From positions 18,055,648 to 18,119,647 of the forward strand of contig CM075765.1 in NCBI GenBank assembly GCA_037974665.1: a stretch of 64,000 bases of DNA, read 5' to 3'. Every line of letters begins with the position of its first letter. Positions within the stretch are counted from its first letter, which is position 1. The DNA comes from Ehretia macrophylla. Its lineage: Eukaryota > Streptophyta > Magnoliopsida > Boraginales > Ehretiaceae. Shown here piece by piece: positions 44,481 to 55,522 of this stretch. Position numbers and translations under genes: made by a program. Below the pieces are notes generated by a model, which saw only the letters and a list, made by a program, of their open reading frames with translations, did not search any database and was not told the DNA's origin.

Positions 44481-46530
44481 AACGCAGAATGATAAAACAA
44501 AAAAATAATCATGAGCTCAACATTCACGAATCAATATTTGTACTTTGACTAGAGAAATGAATAATAACCTTTTGTCTGACAAAAAAAAACCTTTTAAAAT
44601 TGTCGAGTCCATGATTAAAAATTCTACAGTAAGGATCTCATGACTTTGCAATTTATTAACGTCATTATTTTATGGTCCCTTTGTACTTTCTAAAAGATCT
44701 ACAAACAAAAAGATCCAAGAATTACAGTGGAATTTACGGTTTGATGATGCCTAACATTAATTCCATTTCCTTGTCAATTAATTTCTGATGGCCTAACCTT
44801 TCATATCAGGGCAAATTTTTTTTCCTAATTAATATTTTTTTAATCTTTTAATTTACATCTCAGTCATTCAATCCACTAAATTTTCTCATTAACGTTAAAT
44901 CTCTCTAAGTACGTTATATAATTTTTACAAGAATAGAGGGAATCCAAAGTTCGAAACATTTTTTTTTCCTTTTTTGTCACTCCAAAGTCTAAAACTGAAA
45001 GAAGTTTTTTTTTTTTTTAAATTAGTTTTTAATATTTAAAATATATATATATATATTAATCCCTAATGTTTACAAAGTAATTCAAAATGGTCCTTATTAT
45101 TCAAAACTAACCAATTTTGTCCTTATTATTTTCTATAAAATTTAATTTAATCTCCAAATAGGAATTAAATACAGTGACTGAATCAAATTTTTTTAAGAAA
45201 AAATACAAACTAAATTAAGTTTTTTGAAAAATAATAAAGACCAAATTAATTAAATTTGAATAATAAAAATAATTTAAATAATTTTTATAAATATTAAGAA
45301 TCACTATAAATTTTTTAAAATATTAAAAATTACATTAAAAAAATATGTAAATAATAGCAACTGAAATTTAATCACAAAAACCATACTGTTTCATTTGTAG
45401 CCACTCATTTCGGTATCATGCTATATGAAGAACTGTACCAAGAATAGCTAACATCACGAATCCCACCCACCCACGCAACCAACCAAAATGCGAAACATGA
45501 ACGATATGTACATATTTTTAAATAATAATTAAATATAATTAGTAAACAATTAAAAAATAAATTGTGTTACGAATGAAAAATGTCAAAAAAATATTTAAAA
45601 AATTATAATATTTTGGAAGATTAGTAAAAGTACAAATCATAACATCATAATTTTGTTTTTTGGAAAAGACAAAAAGTGTATATACATATTATATATATAT
45701 ATTTTCAAGAAAGTGTATATATATCTAAGTATTGTTTTTTTTTTTTGTCAAATATTTATATCTTAGCCAGATCTTAATGTAACCAGAAAAATCTTGAGCC
45801 TTTCATTTCGACAACATTATGCTTTTCCATTTTCTTTTTCCCGTTTCTTTGCGTGCAATATTGACCAGAAGTTTTTGGGTGCATGCCACCTGGCACTTCA
45901 CCAAGGACTTTTAACATAATCAACCCTTTTAGCTTTTGACCTATAAAAAAAAAAAAAAAAACCCTTTTAGCTAGAAACAACTACAACGTCCCTTTTCACT
46001 GAATTATCAAAAAAAAAAAAAACTACAACGTCCCTTAAATCTTAGGGAACAAACTTGTGGCCCCCAAATTTTCACGTTATTTAATTGTTGAGAAGACCTA
46101 GCCCACATATTTGTGGTCCACGACCATCCATATCCACCCAACCCCTTTCTCTCTCTCTCCATAAAAAGGGTATATTTTTAACTTGTTTTGACATAAAAAA
46201 TAAGTATATGAAATAAGCCTTACTTTATTGTCGAGAAACGAATTTTTAAAACAAAACAAATTTTAGTTGGGTTAAAGTTAAAAAGTGACCAATTTAATTC
46301 TATTAGTATAAAATTTAATCAAATTAGTCTTTATCATTAAAAAAGCAAACTACTCTTCATTTATTTAAAAATAATCAAATTAATTTCTATTATAAAAAAA
46401 ATATATATCATCTTAAATCAGACTAATATTAATTTCTTACATAATTATGTAATTCACAAATATAAATTTTATAATTTTATAAGGGATCGATAAATCAATA
46501 TAAACTTTTTCGTGAAAAAGTAACTAACCC
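44481..46530. other. AT-rich intergenic DNA
   Basis: Around 45050-45370 there are motifs like those of the palindromic MITE at 37058-37515 (GTCCTTATTATT and its complement), probably a related decayed copy. Similar text recurs near 46290-46440. I see no gene. Confidence 0.45.
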
Positions 46531-46605
46531 AATCCTTATTTGCTAACCATTGGTATATTCTCCCTAACCCTTTCACTTTCTCCCACTAAATATTTATGCC
46601 CAAAA

Positions 46606-48128
46606 CACGTGGCACCTCATTAAAGGAGCGGCGGCGAGTGGTGGTGACATGGCGAAAAGTGCAAAAGAAAAAGTCACAACCTGAGACCATAGGGACTTAA
46701 AATAGCATGGGGAGTAACAAAGATAGTATGAGACAGCTCATTTCAGTGACATCTCATCATCTCATCCTAATCCCCCACACACACACACACACACTCACTC
46801 GACAACTTTGTTTGTAATCCACTACTCTTGGCTAGCAATGTTTCTCTCACCTGTCTTTTATATTTTAAGCCCTTTTTCCTTGTCACAAAAGATAAATATA
46901 AAGCTGTTGAACATGGACGAAGCCACAAATTTAACATTAAATCAAGATTTAAATAAAAAAAATTAATAACATAAAATAAAAAAAATAAAGAAGTCAATAA
47001 CTTTTTTAAACAATACTAATTAAATTTTAATAAAAAAAAATATACCCTGATCCCTTTTAACTCCGCCCTTGTTGTGGAATTTTTTTTTTTTGTTTGAGAA
47101 ATTATTTTTCTAAGTGTGGGTGGATATTTATGCGACTTTTTCTAAAGAGTTGTCTCAATTTAGTTGGTTGGGGGAAAAGCTTTGTACTCTCTGGATAAGG
47201 CTTAGATATACATATGTATATGGGGCCTTTGTTTTTATTGGTCAAATTTCACTTTTCAAAAGAGCACTTTCTAACCCTTTTGACTGTTTTTTGTGGCTTC
47301 ATAATTTCAAGTTGCATTATTATAAAGTATTAAAAATATCTAAATCGTTGATAAATGGATTTAGGATCTCCTTTTACAAAGATTTTATCTAATAAATCTT
47401 TATAAACAAATCATCGAATAATTAGAGATGGTGATTTTTTTGTTTTGGCCAAGACGTGATTATTTTATTATTTAGATCTTCTAATAACGTAATAAAATTA
47501 CTAGTGATGAAGTAATTATACATTGATTTAATTTTTACACTCTGTGATCTAAATTATTTGTATTGTTACTTTATTAAAATTGGATTTTCTAATAATAAAA
47601 AATAGCATTATTAAAAAAATCAACTCCATAAAATACAATCATACATTTATTTGATCTACAGATCATAATCTCACATAATGAGAAAAAATGTCTTTACTAT
47701 TCTAAATCATTTGCTTTAGTGTTGATGGGAAAAAAATAATAGTAAACAATTTGCTAGTGTCAAACTGCCAATCGAGACAAGTGAGATCATACATATTTTG
47801 TTCAGAAATATCATCCAGCCCACAAACTGACTGACACGTGCACGTCAGATAATGGCAAGTACACAACACAGTATAACTTCACGCGAGTAGGATTACGCCA
47901 TCAATTTATTTCACATAACTTTCGGACAAAATTAAATCTCAGGTGGGGCTCAGAAAACGAAAAAGAAAAATAAAAAAATAAAAAAGCAGCGGTGTCTTTA
48001 GCTGACATCAACACGCCACGTGTAGAGGCCTCCCTTTGAACGTGAACCACAAGATTCCATTAAAATCTGGATCTTTCTATCCAAAACAAAATAAAAAAGA
48101 AAAATGATTTTACCCAATCTGACGTGGC
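46606..48128 (+). promoter_or_regulatory. Upstream region of the RVE1-like gene: evening element and G-boxes
   Basis: A perfect evening element AAAATATCT is at 47333-47341. G-boxes CACGTG are at 46606-46611 (ACACGTGGC context), 47835-47840 and 48017-48022, and a GACGTGGC box is at 48121-48128. Evening elements are bound by CCA1/LHY/RVE proteins, and G-boxes by PIF, HY5 and ABA-related bZIP factors. The set fits clock and light control of a REVEILLE gene. The motifs are seen directly; their use is inferred. No clear TATA box was found. Confidence 0.55.
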
Positions 48129-48169
48129 ACCCCCTCCCGTCTCCTTTATTTTCCTTTTTCTGCTCTCTC

Positions 48170-48932
48170 ACACCCCCAAAAAAAAAAACAACCAAATTTT
48201 TTTTGTTTTTTTTTCCATTTTCTCTCTGTCTTTTTCTCTCTCTCTTCTTCTTCTTCTTTCGTCATCTCTGTTCTTCTCAGAGATTCTCAGAAAGCTCCAT
48301 ACTTCATCTCTGTTCTTCTCTCTGTCACATAAATCCTTGGAAAACTCAAATTCTCTGTTCTGTTTTCTGCTTTTCTTTTTTTTTTTTCTTTTTTCTGGTA
48401 CCATTTTTTTGCAGGCAAAGATCAAAGCTTTTGAGGTGTATTTGGTCACTTGAACACCATTTTCAGCTTCTTCTCTTGAAGCTTAAAAATACCATTTTCC
48501 TCAAAGTTTCAAACTTTGCATTCAACCCCATTTTTCAGACCACTTCTGTATTTTTTCTTGAATTTCCATTTTCTTTGTAATATTAATATTCTTTTGAAGT
48601 AAATTACTCTTTTCCTGCTTTTTTCTCTTGTATTCTGCTTGATTCAAGTTTTCTTGGAAGGTTTGTCTGGAAAGTAGCATAAAGTTTTGATCTTGGATGA
48701 GAATATATTGGAGGTTGTGAAATATTTGTGAACAGAGTTGGAAAAAGCTTTGATTTAATTTTGGGCTATTGGATCTTTTGATTTATTGGAAATTGGATGG
48801 TGAAAATGAAGCAGCAGTTTGATTTTTTGAAGATGGCAGTTTGTAGATTTTCATTCTGCTAAGATTGTGTTGATAAATTTGTTGAGAACTGAAGATTTTT
48901 GCTTGGAGGAGTGGAGGAAGCTTGGTGAACTG
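48170..48932 (+). other. Probable 5' leader of the RVE1-like mRNA
   Basis: A CT-rich tract (48210-48260), typical of plant 5' UTRs, is followed by about 700 bp of non-coding sequence up to the ATG at 48933. The transcription start is not fixed by sequence. The ORFs crossing this region are low-complexity Phe/Ser/Leu-rich and not credible. Several short upstream ORFs are present; the most notable is at 48797-48862. Confidence 0.5.
48797..48862 (+). promoter_or_regulatory. Upstream ORF, 21 codons, in the RVE1-like leader
   Basis: It starts ATGGTGAAAATGAAGCAGCA and stops with TAA at 48860-48862, 70 bases before the main ATG. It has a purine at +4 but no purine at -3 (TTGGATGG context puts T at -3). 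It could lower or tune translation of the main ORF. Conservation is unknown. Confidence 0.4.
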
Positions 48933-51900
48933 ATGATGGTGGCTTCAGCCATGGCTGTACAGGTCTGCTACTTTTTCTCTTTTCACTATTCAAATACTTG
49001 TGGATTAAAAAATAGATAGATAATGGAAAAAGAATAGCTATGATATATCCATATATTCAATGCTTGTGGTTGATTTGGTTATATGTAGAGATATCATGCA
49101 CTTTTGTGAGAAGTTGTCATTTAGTAGTACTTGTACTTAATTGGTTGGCTTATTAATGGAAGGAGAACTCAAAATTAAACAATAAAGAAAAAAAGAACAA
49201 AAAGAGATGACTATTAAGGGAAAAAGTATAGTGGTACAAAATTTTCATTTAATTGAAACTTTTAGTTTATTACCTTCTTCTGAATGTTAAATTTGTTTAA
49301 GATAAGCTTCAAGTATTATGTGAAACTTACAAACTGAGAATGTGAGTCAGACAAATTTTCGCTTAACCACAAGTGTGTATACATGATTATAACTTATTGC
49401 AGAATGAGGAATTGTCGGAGTATTGAGAGTAGCTATACTGCTTCTCATGTTGATTATTGTGTTAGCGTTCGTTTCAACATGAACTATGATTCTGAGTTGC
49501 AAGAGTGAAATGTAGAATTGCTTAGTGATGCATAAACGTTTCATTACTAGATATTCGTTCCTTATCTGATTTGAATTGTGAACTTTGCACCGGGAGTGAG
49601 TATTCTGTTTCAGGACCAAATAGTTGATAAATCCCCTTAATCGATTTAGACTTTAATGGAAACTATGTCAGTTCAGATGCTCTGTTTTGTGAGTTTGAGT
49701 GATGGTTTATCAATATCAAAAACTGGAAAAGAGTTACGAACTGAGAAGTGGATTTGAGCGCCATAAAATGACTTAAATCTGCAATATACAAGGTCAGGTA
49801 TGGGAACTTATATTGGCCTGTGATTCTTGGTGATTTATGCATTTAGGATGTCAGACGCCATTTATTCAATTTGCTCAATATAACACACTCAAGTCTAAAG
49901 GAAGAGCCCATCTCAAAAGACTAGCCTGTTAGGTGGGAGAACCCCTTGAACTTAAGTATCACTCCTTGTGAGAGTGGAATCCCGATGTGGGATTCATTAC
50001 ATTCCACCCCCTTAAGAAGCCGACGCCCACGTCGGGCTGGCCTATCGACACTGACCCGCCGGGTGCCCGCCCGCAGGCGACTCCACCCACCTACCAGTAT
50101 TCAGTGCAGCGCACCACACCTTAATCCAGCCTATAGTCCTCCGCCCATAGGTTCAACTCTCAACGAAAGCACCAATATAACACACTCAAGCCCAAATGAA
50201 TAGCCCATCCCAAAAGACTAGCCTGTTAGGTGGGAGAACCCCTTGGACTTAAGTATCACTCCTTGTGAGAGTGGAATCCCGATGTGGGATGCATTACAGT
50301 TTAGTTCTAGGAACTTGTCCATAATATTTCCCCTCCCCCCTTTAATTAAGGAAGAAAACATCTATTAGTACAGATTCATTCATTAAGAGAAAGGAGTTGT
50401 GGGTGAAATGTGTTAACATAGTCGGTTTAATTCTTATGTTGCAGGATCAAAATGGAGGCACTGGATCTGAGATCATTGTCCCCACGAGCTTGCGAATATC
50501 ACTGGATGCTGGTGCATGCACTGTCAAGAGTATCCAGCTGAAAGAGCAACTTACTCACCGGGGTGACTATGCTCCAAAGGTAATTCACCTTGCATGATAA
50601 GTCTGATATTATGGAGATAGGAACATTTACCTCATCCTTTTTTTTCTTCCTTTATTTGCTGTTAATGCTTGTATGTTGCATTCACATAGGTGCGGAAACC
50701 ATATACAATTACAAAACAGAGAGAGAGGTGGACAGAAGAAGAGCACAAAAAGTTTATTGAAGCTTTAAAGTTGTATGGTCGTGCATGGAGGCATATAGAG
50801 GGTATGTTTTGTGTCATCTTGATGATTTCTGCAGGGCTTTTCTAGATTTTGATGTATGCTGAAAATTCTTAATCTTTTGCAGAGCATGTGGGGACTAAAA
50901 CGGCTGTTCAGATTAGAAGCCATGCTCAAAAGTTTTTCTCCAAGGTCTACTGCTCTTATACCAGTACCCATTACCTCCCATTATATGTATATGCTGCCTT
51001 TTGAACTACGTCATGATTTTAATGACTTAAGGCGTGCAGCATGATTAAGTGTTTTGTTAATGTTTAAGATGGATATTGTGCTGATACGTGAATGCCTACT
51101 TGGTAATTAGGTTGTTCGCGAGTCAAACAATGGGGAAGAAAGATCTGAGAAACCCATTGAGATTCCACCCCCTCGCCCGAAAAGGAAACCGATGCACCCA
51201 TATCCTCGTAAGCTGTCATTGCCAACTAAAATTAGCAATCCAGTGGCTGAGAAACCTGCTAGGTCTGCATCTGCATCAGCCTGTCTGTCAATATTGGAGC
51301 ATGAAAACCAATCTCCTACCTCTGTATTGTCTACAGTTGCTTCAGATGCACAAGGCACATCAGGCTCAAATACACTTAGTTGTTGCCCATCACCTGTTTC
51401 ATCTGCTACAGGCCTGAATTCTGGGGGCACTGTATTTTCTGGACCAACTGATTTGTTGTCAGAAGAAAATAGATCGTCGTTATCTAACCAAGCAAATGCT
51501 TGTCCAAATATAGATGAAGAAGCTGCATTGGTACTCTATATATACTTTTCAGTAGTCTTAATAATTTTACAGTTGGGACTTCATTTGTGCTCATCTCTAA
51601 TTCGAATTTCGTGTGCAGGAACTCTTGTTATTTTCTCAAGATACTGGTTTCTCTGAAGACAATTCAGTTGAAGCGTCATCTCTTCGGTGTTTTAAGCTAT
51701 TTGGTAAGACACTGTTAGTGCCCGATTCTCATAGACCATCTACACCAACTACAGGGACTTGCAAAGAGCTCTCAGACGCAAATGATGGATCACAAGTGCA
51801 ACCATTGTCTAGGACTTTTATGCCTGCTAAATTCTCATCTGATGATTCTGATTGTTCCCGGAGTGCCTACTCTTGCGGTGCACCTGCCAATCTCTGTTGC

Positions 51901-52359
51901 ATGCCAGTGCAGAAAGATAGTTCAAGCAACGTAGAAACTTCTTTGCCATGGTGGACGTTGGCTGGAGAAGTGTCATTTTCATCTGTGAGGGTCTACAGCC
52001 CCATACCGATTAAGCCATGCCCATTGTCTGATAATAAAGAAGCACAGGACAAAGACGTTCAGAAGGAAGGATCTTCGACTGGTTCAAACACCGAGTCAGT
52101 AAGTCTGGAGGGAGATGAAGATAAAAAATCAGAGATTGAAGCTCAGAGTCGGAGATTTTCACTTGGTAAGGAGGTGAAACAGGAAAAAGCCTTGCCCTCT
52201 AGACCAAGCACAGCAACTATTTTGGAGTGTAGAGCGACCTCTTTCAAGAATAACAAGGGGTTTGTACCATATAAGAGATGTTTAGCAGATAGGGATACTC
52301 AGTCATCAACAATAACTAGTGATGAGAGGAATGGACAAAGAATCCGCCTTTGCTTATAG
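48933..52359 (+). CDS. RVE1: REVEILLE1-like MYB-related transcription factor, six coding exons
   Basis: Coding exons by GT-AG rules: 48933-48962, 50445-50579, 50690-50801, 50883-50944, 51111-51530 and 51619-52359, giving 499 residues. The single MYB repeat (about residues 58-112) begins [19 protein letters not shown] and ends with the SHAQKFF motif (105-111), the hallmark of the CCA1/LHY/RVE family. It is followed by the conserved basic [16 protein letters not shown] (132-147). The GDYAPKVRKPYT context is closest to Arabidopsis RVE1/RVE2 as I recall them. These are nuclear factors that bind evening elements and link the circadian clock to auxin, light or dormancy responses. The C-terminal part (exons 5-6) is Ser-rich, probably disordered, and longer than in Arabidopsis RVE1 (about 390 residues). 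The start is the first of two adjacent ATGs. Intron 1 (1482 bp) holds a TRIM. RVE2 or RVE7 remain possible. Confidence 0.9.
49876..50298 (-). mobile_element. TRIM (terminal-repeat retrotransposon in miniature) in intron 1 of the RVE1-like gene
   Basis: Two 126-bp direct repeats (49876-50001 and 50173-50298) differ at few sites and flank 171 bp of non-coding DNA. On the minus strand each starts TGTAATG(A/C)ATCCCACATC. Directly after the 5' repeat on that strand comes TGGTGCTTTCGTTGAGAG, a plausible primer-binding site. This size and layout is that of a plant TRIM, which is moved in trans. It is looser in composition and more GC-rich (interior around 50020-50150) than the intron around it. No target duplication was seen. 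Confidence 0.75.
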
Positions 52360-52740
52360 CGCGGCTCCTATGGGTTATAAAGTGCAGTTTAAATTGTTAA
52401 TAGACGGTTACTAACTCGACGAGGACCCAAATCAGGCACGGGAAACTGGTAATCTGTTCTGTTTGAGCAACCTGGTAGACTAGCTAGTTTGAAGTAACAT
52501 GGAAACAAAGATTAGCTGCTCTTGTAGCTTTATGGAGTGATCTAGCACCTTTCGGGGGTTGAGCTTTTCTGTATAGTTTCCTTCTTCCACCTTTTTTTCC
52601 TATTCTTATTGTCTCTCATAAATCATCCTCTTGTCGAGCTGTAAAAATTCCCTTAATTTTTCGTGTATTGTATTATGACAACTTCATGTGGAATAGTAAA
52701 GCTTTTATACCAAGTAAAACTGCAATTTTATGGTTATTTT
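52360..52740 (+). other. Probable 3' UTR of the RVE1-like gene
   Basis: About 340-380 bp of T-rich sequence follows the stop. TTGTATTGTATTATGACAAC near 52665 and AATAGTAAAG near 52695 are plausible plant near-upstream and poly(A) signals, but no canonical AATAAA is close. The end is approximate. Confidence 0.45.
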
Positions 52741-54158
52741 CTGCTCATCATTTTATTGTTAATCCTTTTATGAATGAACAGTTTTAAACAGCTGGGGCTG
52801 CTCTTTTTCTTCTCCTCCATTTTCTGCTCAAGTAATTTACTGTCGAATTACTTCGCCAAAACGGCTGAAGACTTAACATTAGGGATGATAATGGGAGCGG
52901 ATTTATTGTTAAGAGTTTCATGTGCCATTTTGGAATTTTTTTTTTCAAAATTCTTAATTGGAAAGTGGTGATTTTTCTTAACAGGTAACTTAAAAACACC
53001 ACCATGATGCTGTTAGAATTTGAAGAATTGCATGTTACATCACGCAGCATATAAATAGGAATAATTATGATATAGAGAGAGATAGAGGATAGGTGGACAG
53101 AGTTATGAAGGGAGGTGCAAGCTGAAGTAGAAGAAGAAGAAAATAAGAAAAACAAAAAGAAAAGAAAAAAAAGGGAAAAAAAAAATTTAAAACTGATAAT
53201 AGTCCCTCTTAATAGTCCCCTCAAACTAAAAATTGAAGACTGCAAGATGTTACAATGAAATCAGGGCTAATATATTGGTTGGATAGCTAACTTTGAACTA
53301 AGTCAAATGAAATCAGGGCTAACATGTTGGTTGGATAGCTAACTTTGAACTAAGTCAACTGTTGAACATTTTCACCATAGATATTATTCTCACGGATCTA
53401 CTAGAGTCTTTGAAGAATGATAAGAAGGGTAAAATATCTCTTAAAATGATTGTTGTGCATCATACATGACTATTCACGTACTGTAGTTGCATTATATAAA
53501 TATTGAAGGCATAAAATGATAAAACATATATCCGAATCTCAAGGCTAGCCAAATTCTCTTCACCAGCCTTCCTCCACTATTTGCACCACGCCACCACCAC
53601 CTCTGCCACCCCACCACCCCCATTTCCCCTTATAACATTACATCCAATATGACATATGACGAAACAAAAGAACAAGAAAAATAAAAGAAAAAAATCCATC
53701 TTCACGCTAAATAAGATCGACATCAAAGTGGCTCTAGCACAATTACCATAGTCCACAATAATATATTCCTTAGAAACTTGCCAAGTTTTTCCTTAACCCC
53801 TAGTGCATTACATTATTTTTGGACAACATGAACATCAAGAGGTGGACCTTGATGTGTATGTGTTTTTGTGAGTGACGCAAGAGAGGAGGAGAGGGGGCGT
53901 TGGGAAAAGAAAAAAAAAAAAAAAAACGTCCTTTTATAATTTCTTAAATTTACTGGGTATTTCTATAATCATCAAAAATTAATTGTCAATGATATAGCAA
54001 AACAAACGATTGAATGAGACCATAACTGTAGCTACGGTCTCAATCTAGGCAAGAATTTAGTAATTAATTTCATTATAAACATAAAATGAGATATTACACA
54101 TCAACTTATAGGATCAAATGTACTCACTCTTATTTAACAACATGATACAAGCCTTCAA
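52741..54158. other. Intergenic DNA downstream of the RVE1-like gene
   Basis: This holds a 52-bp duplication (listed separately), purine-rich stretches near 53125-53185 and A runs. I see no gene. Confidence 0.5.
53255..53358. repeat. 52-bp tandem duplication
   Basis: Two copies of a unit beginning ATGAAATCAGGGCTAA start at 53255 and 53307, with two or three differences. Both contain GGTTGGATAGCTAACTTTGA. Confidence 0.85.
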
Positions 54159-54166
54159 CTTTGATC

Positions 54167-54341
54167 CGGGGGCGGATCTATGTAATGTGGGAAAATGGGC
54201 TGTGTTTTAAATTTTTTTAAAAATATCTATTTAATATCGTTAAAAAAAATTATCGACCACCCAATTTTTAAAAAAGTCTATATAGTATCATTAAAAAAAT
54301 ATTTTAGTCCCCCCAATATTAAATTCCTAGATCCGCCCCTG
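54167..54341. mobile_element. hAT-superfamily MITE, 175 bp
   Basis: The left end CGGGGGCGGATCTA and the right end TAGATCCGCCCCTG are inverted repeats of the CAGGGGCGGA type known from plant hAT MITEs. The perfect 8-bp duplication CTTTGATC lies at 54159-54166 and 54342-54349, the length diagnostic of hAT. The interior is AT-rich and non-coding. Confidence 0.88.
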
Positions 54342-54349
54342 CTTTGATC

Positions 54350-54600
54350 AAGCGCTAAGTGGTGCTTGCGCAATACAACGGGCCTATAACGTTTTACCAG
54401 ATTGTGGATTCATATAGGGGTTATTCGTGAAGCAATCAAGACGGATCAATTCAGTAATGCCTTGGCAACATTTAGGGGTAATTGTGTCCTTGCACAACAT
54501 TGGGTCGTAGCATTCCAATAAAGCTTCGCGAAAATCCTGGACATCTATCATCAAAAGGGTTACGCAACATGATTGAAGTCGCAATGCTTGCAATCATCAA
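54350..54600. other. Short intergenic segment left of Tat copy C
   Basis: Nothing recognisable is seen. Confidence 0.4.
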
Positions 54601-55076
54601 TGATGAGGTCGGAATCTCGCAGTTGAGGTTAGGAAGTTGCTCCTGCCGAGTTGGAATTATGGGTCGGCTTCTTGACCTGGATTTTCGGATCGGTTACCTG
54701 ACTTGCACAAGGAAATTAAGGAAAAGGCGGGGTGATGACCTGGATTTTTTTCTCGGGTGCGCGAATGATTAGTATGTCCAAACTGGCGAAGTAGCTGAAA
54801 GTATTTAACGATGAGTTACCTCCAGAAAGAAGGGGTGGAGCTCTATTTATACTAAATTCGGACCTGACAGCATTTAATGCGGTGCAGCTTTATGTCCCAT
54901 CAAGACTTTATGTCCCATCAGAACAGCTGGCACCCAGGTCGAGGTTTTCCTGGGTCGGGGTGAGATTGGATCAACATCCAGGTTGGGCATTAGTTAAACA
55001 GGCTGGCCTCGGCCTGGGTTGGACTTCCCCAGCTCGGGATGGGCATCTTACCTCAGCTTGGGGGTCCCCTCGTCAA
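54601..55076 (-). repeat. 3' LTR of Tat copy C (about 476 bp)
   Basis: It aligns with the LTRs of copies A and B and ends CCCCTCGTCAA. A C-rich block (55077-55099) follows, which is the minus-strand polypurine tract. Confidence 0.85.
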
Positions 55077-55280
55077 CCCATCCCCTCCCCCCCCCCCCAA
55101 GTTGAGATCGAGAGGGTGAGATCTGAATTTGGGAGTTATTCCCGAGCTAGAGGTGCCCGACCCCGATAAAGTGGGGGTGGCTACGTCAGCGGTGTATGCC
55201 CTTCAAATGGCTGGCACGTCACCTGGCAGTTATGACAAGATACGACGTTTGGGATTCCTCAGGCGGTTACAGGAGCTGCC

Positions 55281-55288
55281 TATAAATA
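55281..55288 (+). promoter_or_regulatory. Plus-strand TATA box for the accessory gene of Tat copy C
   Basis: TATAAATA in GCTGCCTATAAATAGGG is in the same context and position as at 19517 in copy A. It lies about 205 bp beyond the LTR and 242 bp before the ATG at 55523. Confidence 0.65.
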
Positions 55289-55522
55289 GGGCCTTGACAT
55301 CCGAGATTCATTTCACACTTTGCTTACAAATTTTCAAGAGCTTTAGGTCGGCAACCAGGGTGGTCGGACAATTTTAGCTCGGAAAGCATTCTTCTCGGGA
55401 TACTCAACTTGGAATCCGTTAGCTCGGGGCCAATTAAGTTGGGTTGCCTTCCACAGCTAGAGTCGTAGGTACGTCCCGACTCCCTTTAGTTTTTCCTACA
55501 CATATTTTGATTTGTAAACAGG

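Noticed and set aside
48104-48580. 158-codon Phe/Ser/Leu-rich ORF before the RVE1-like gene
   Set aside because: Arises from the CT-rich leader; low complexity and no domain.
49946-50203. 85-codon plus-strand ORF in intron 1
   Set aside because: Falls inside the TRIM and runs across its repeat; not a gene.
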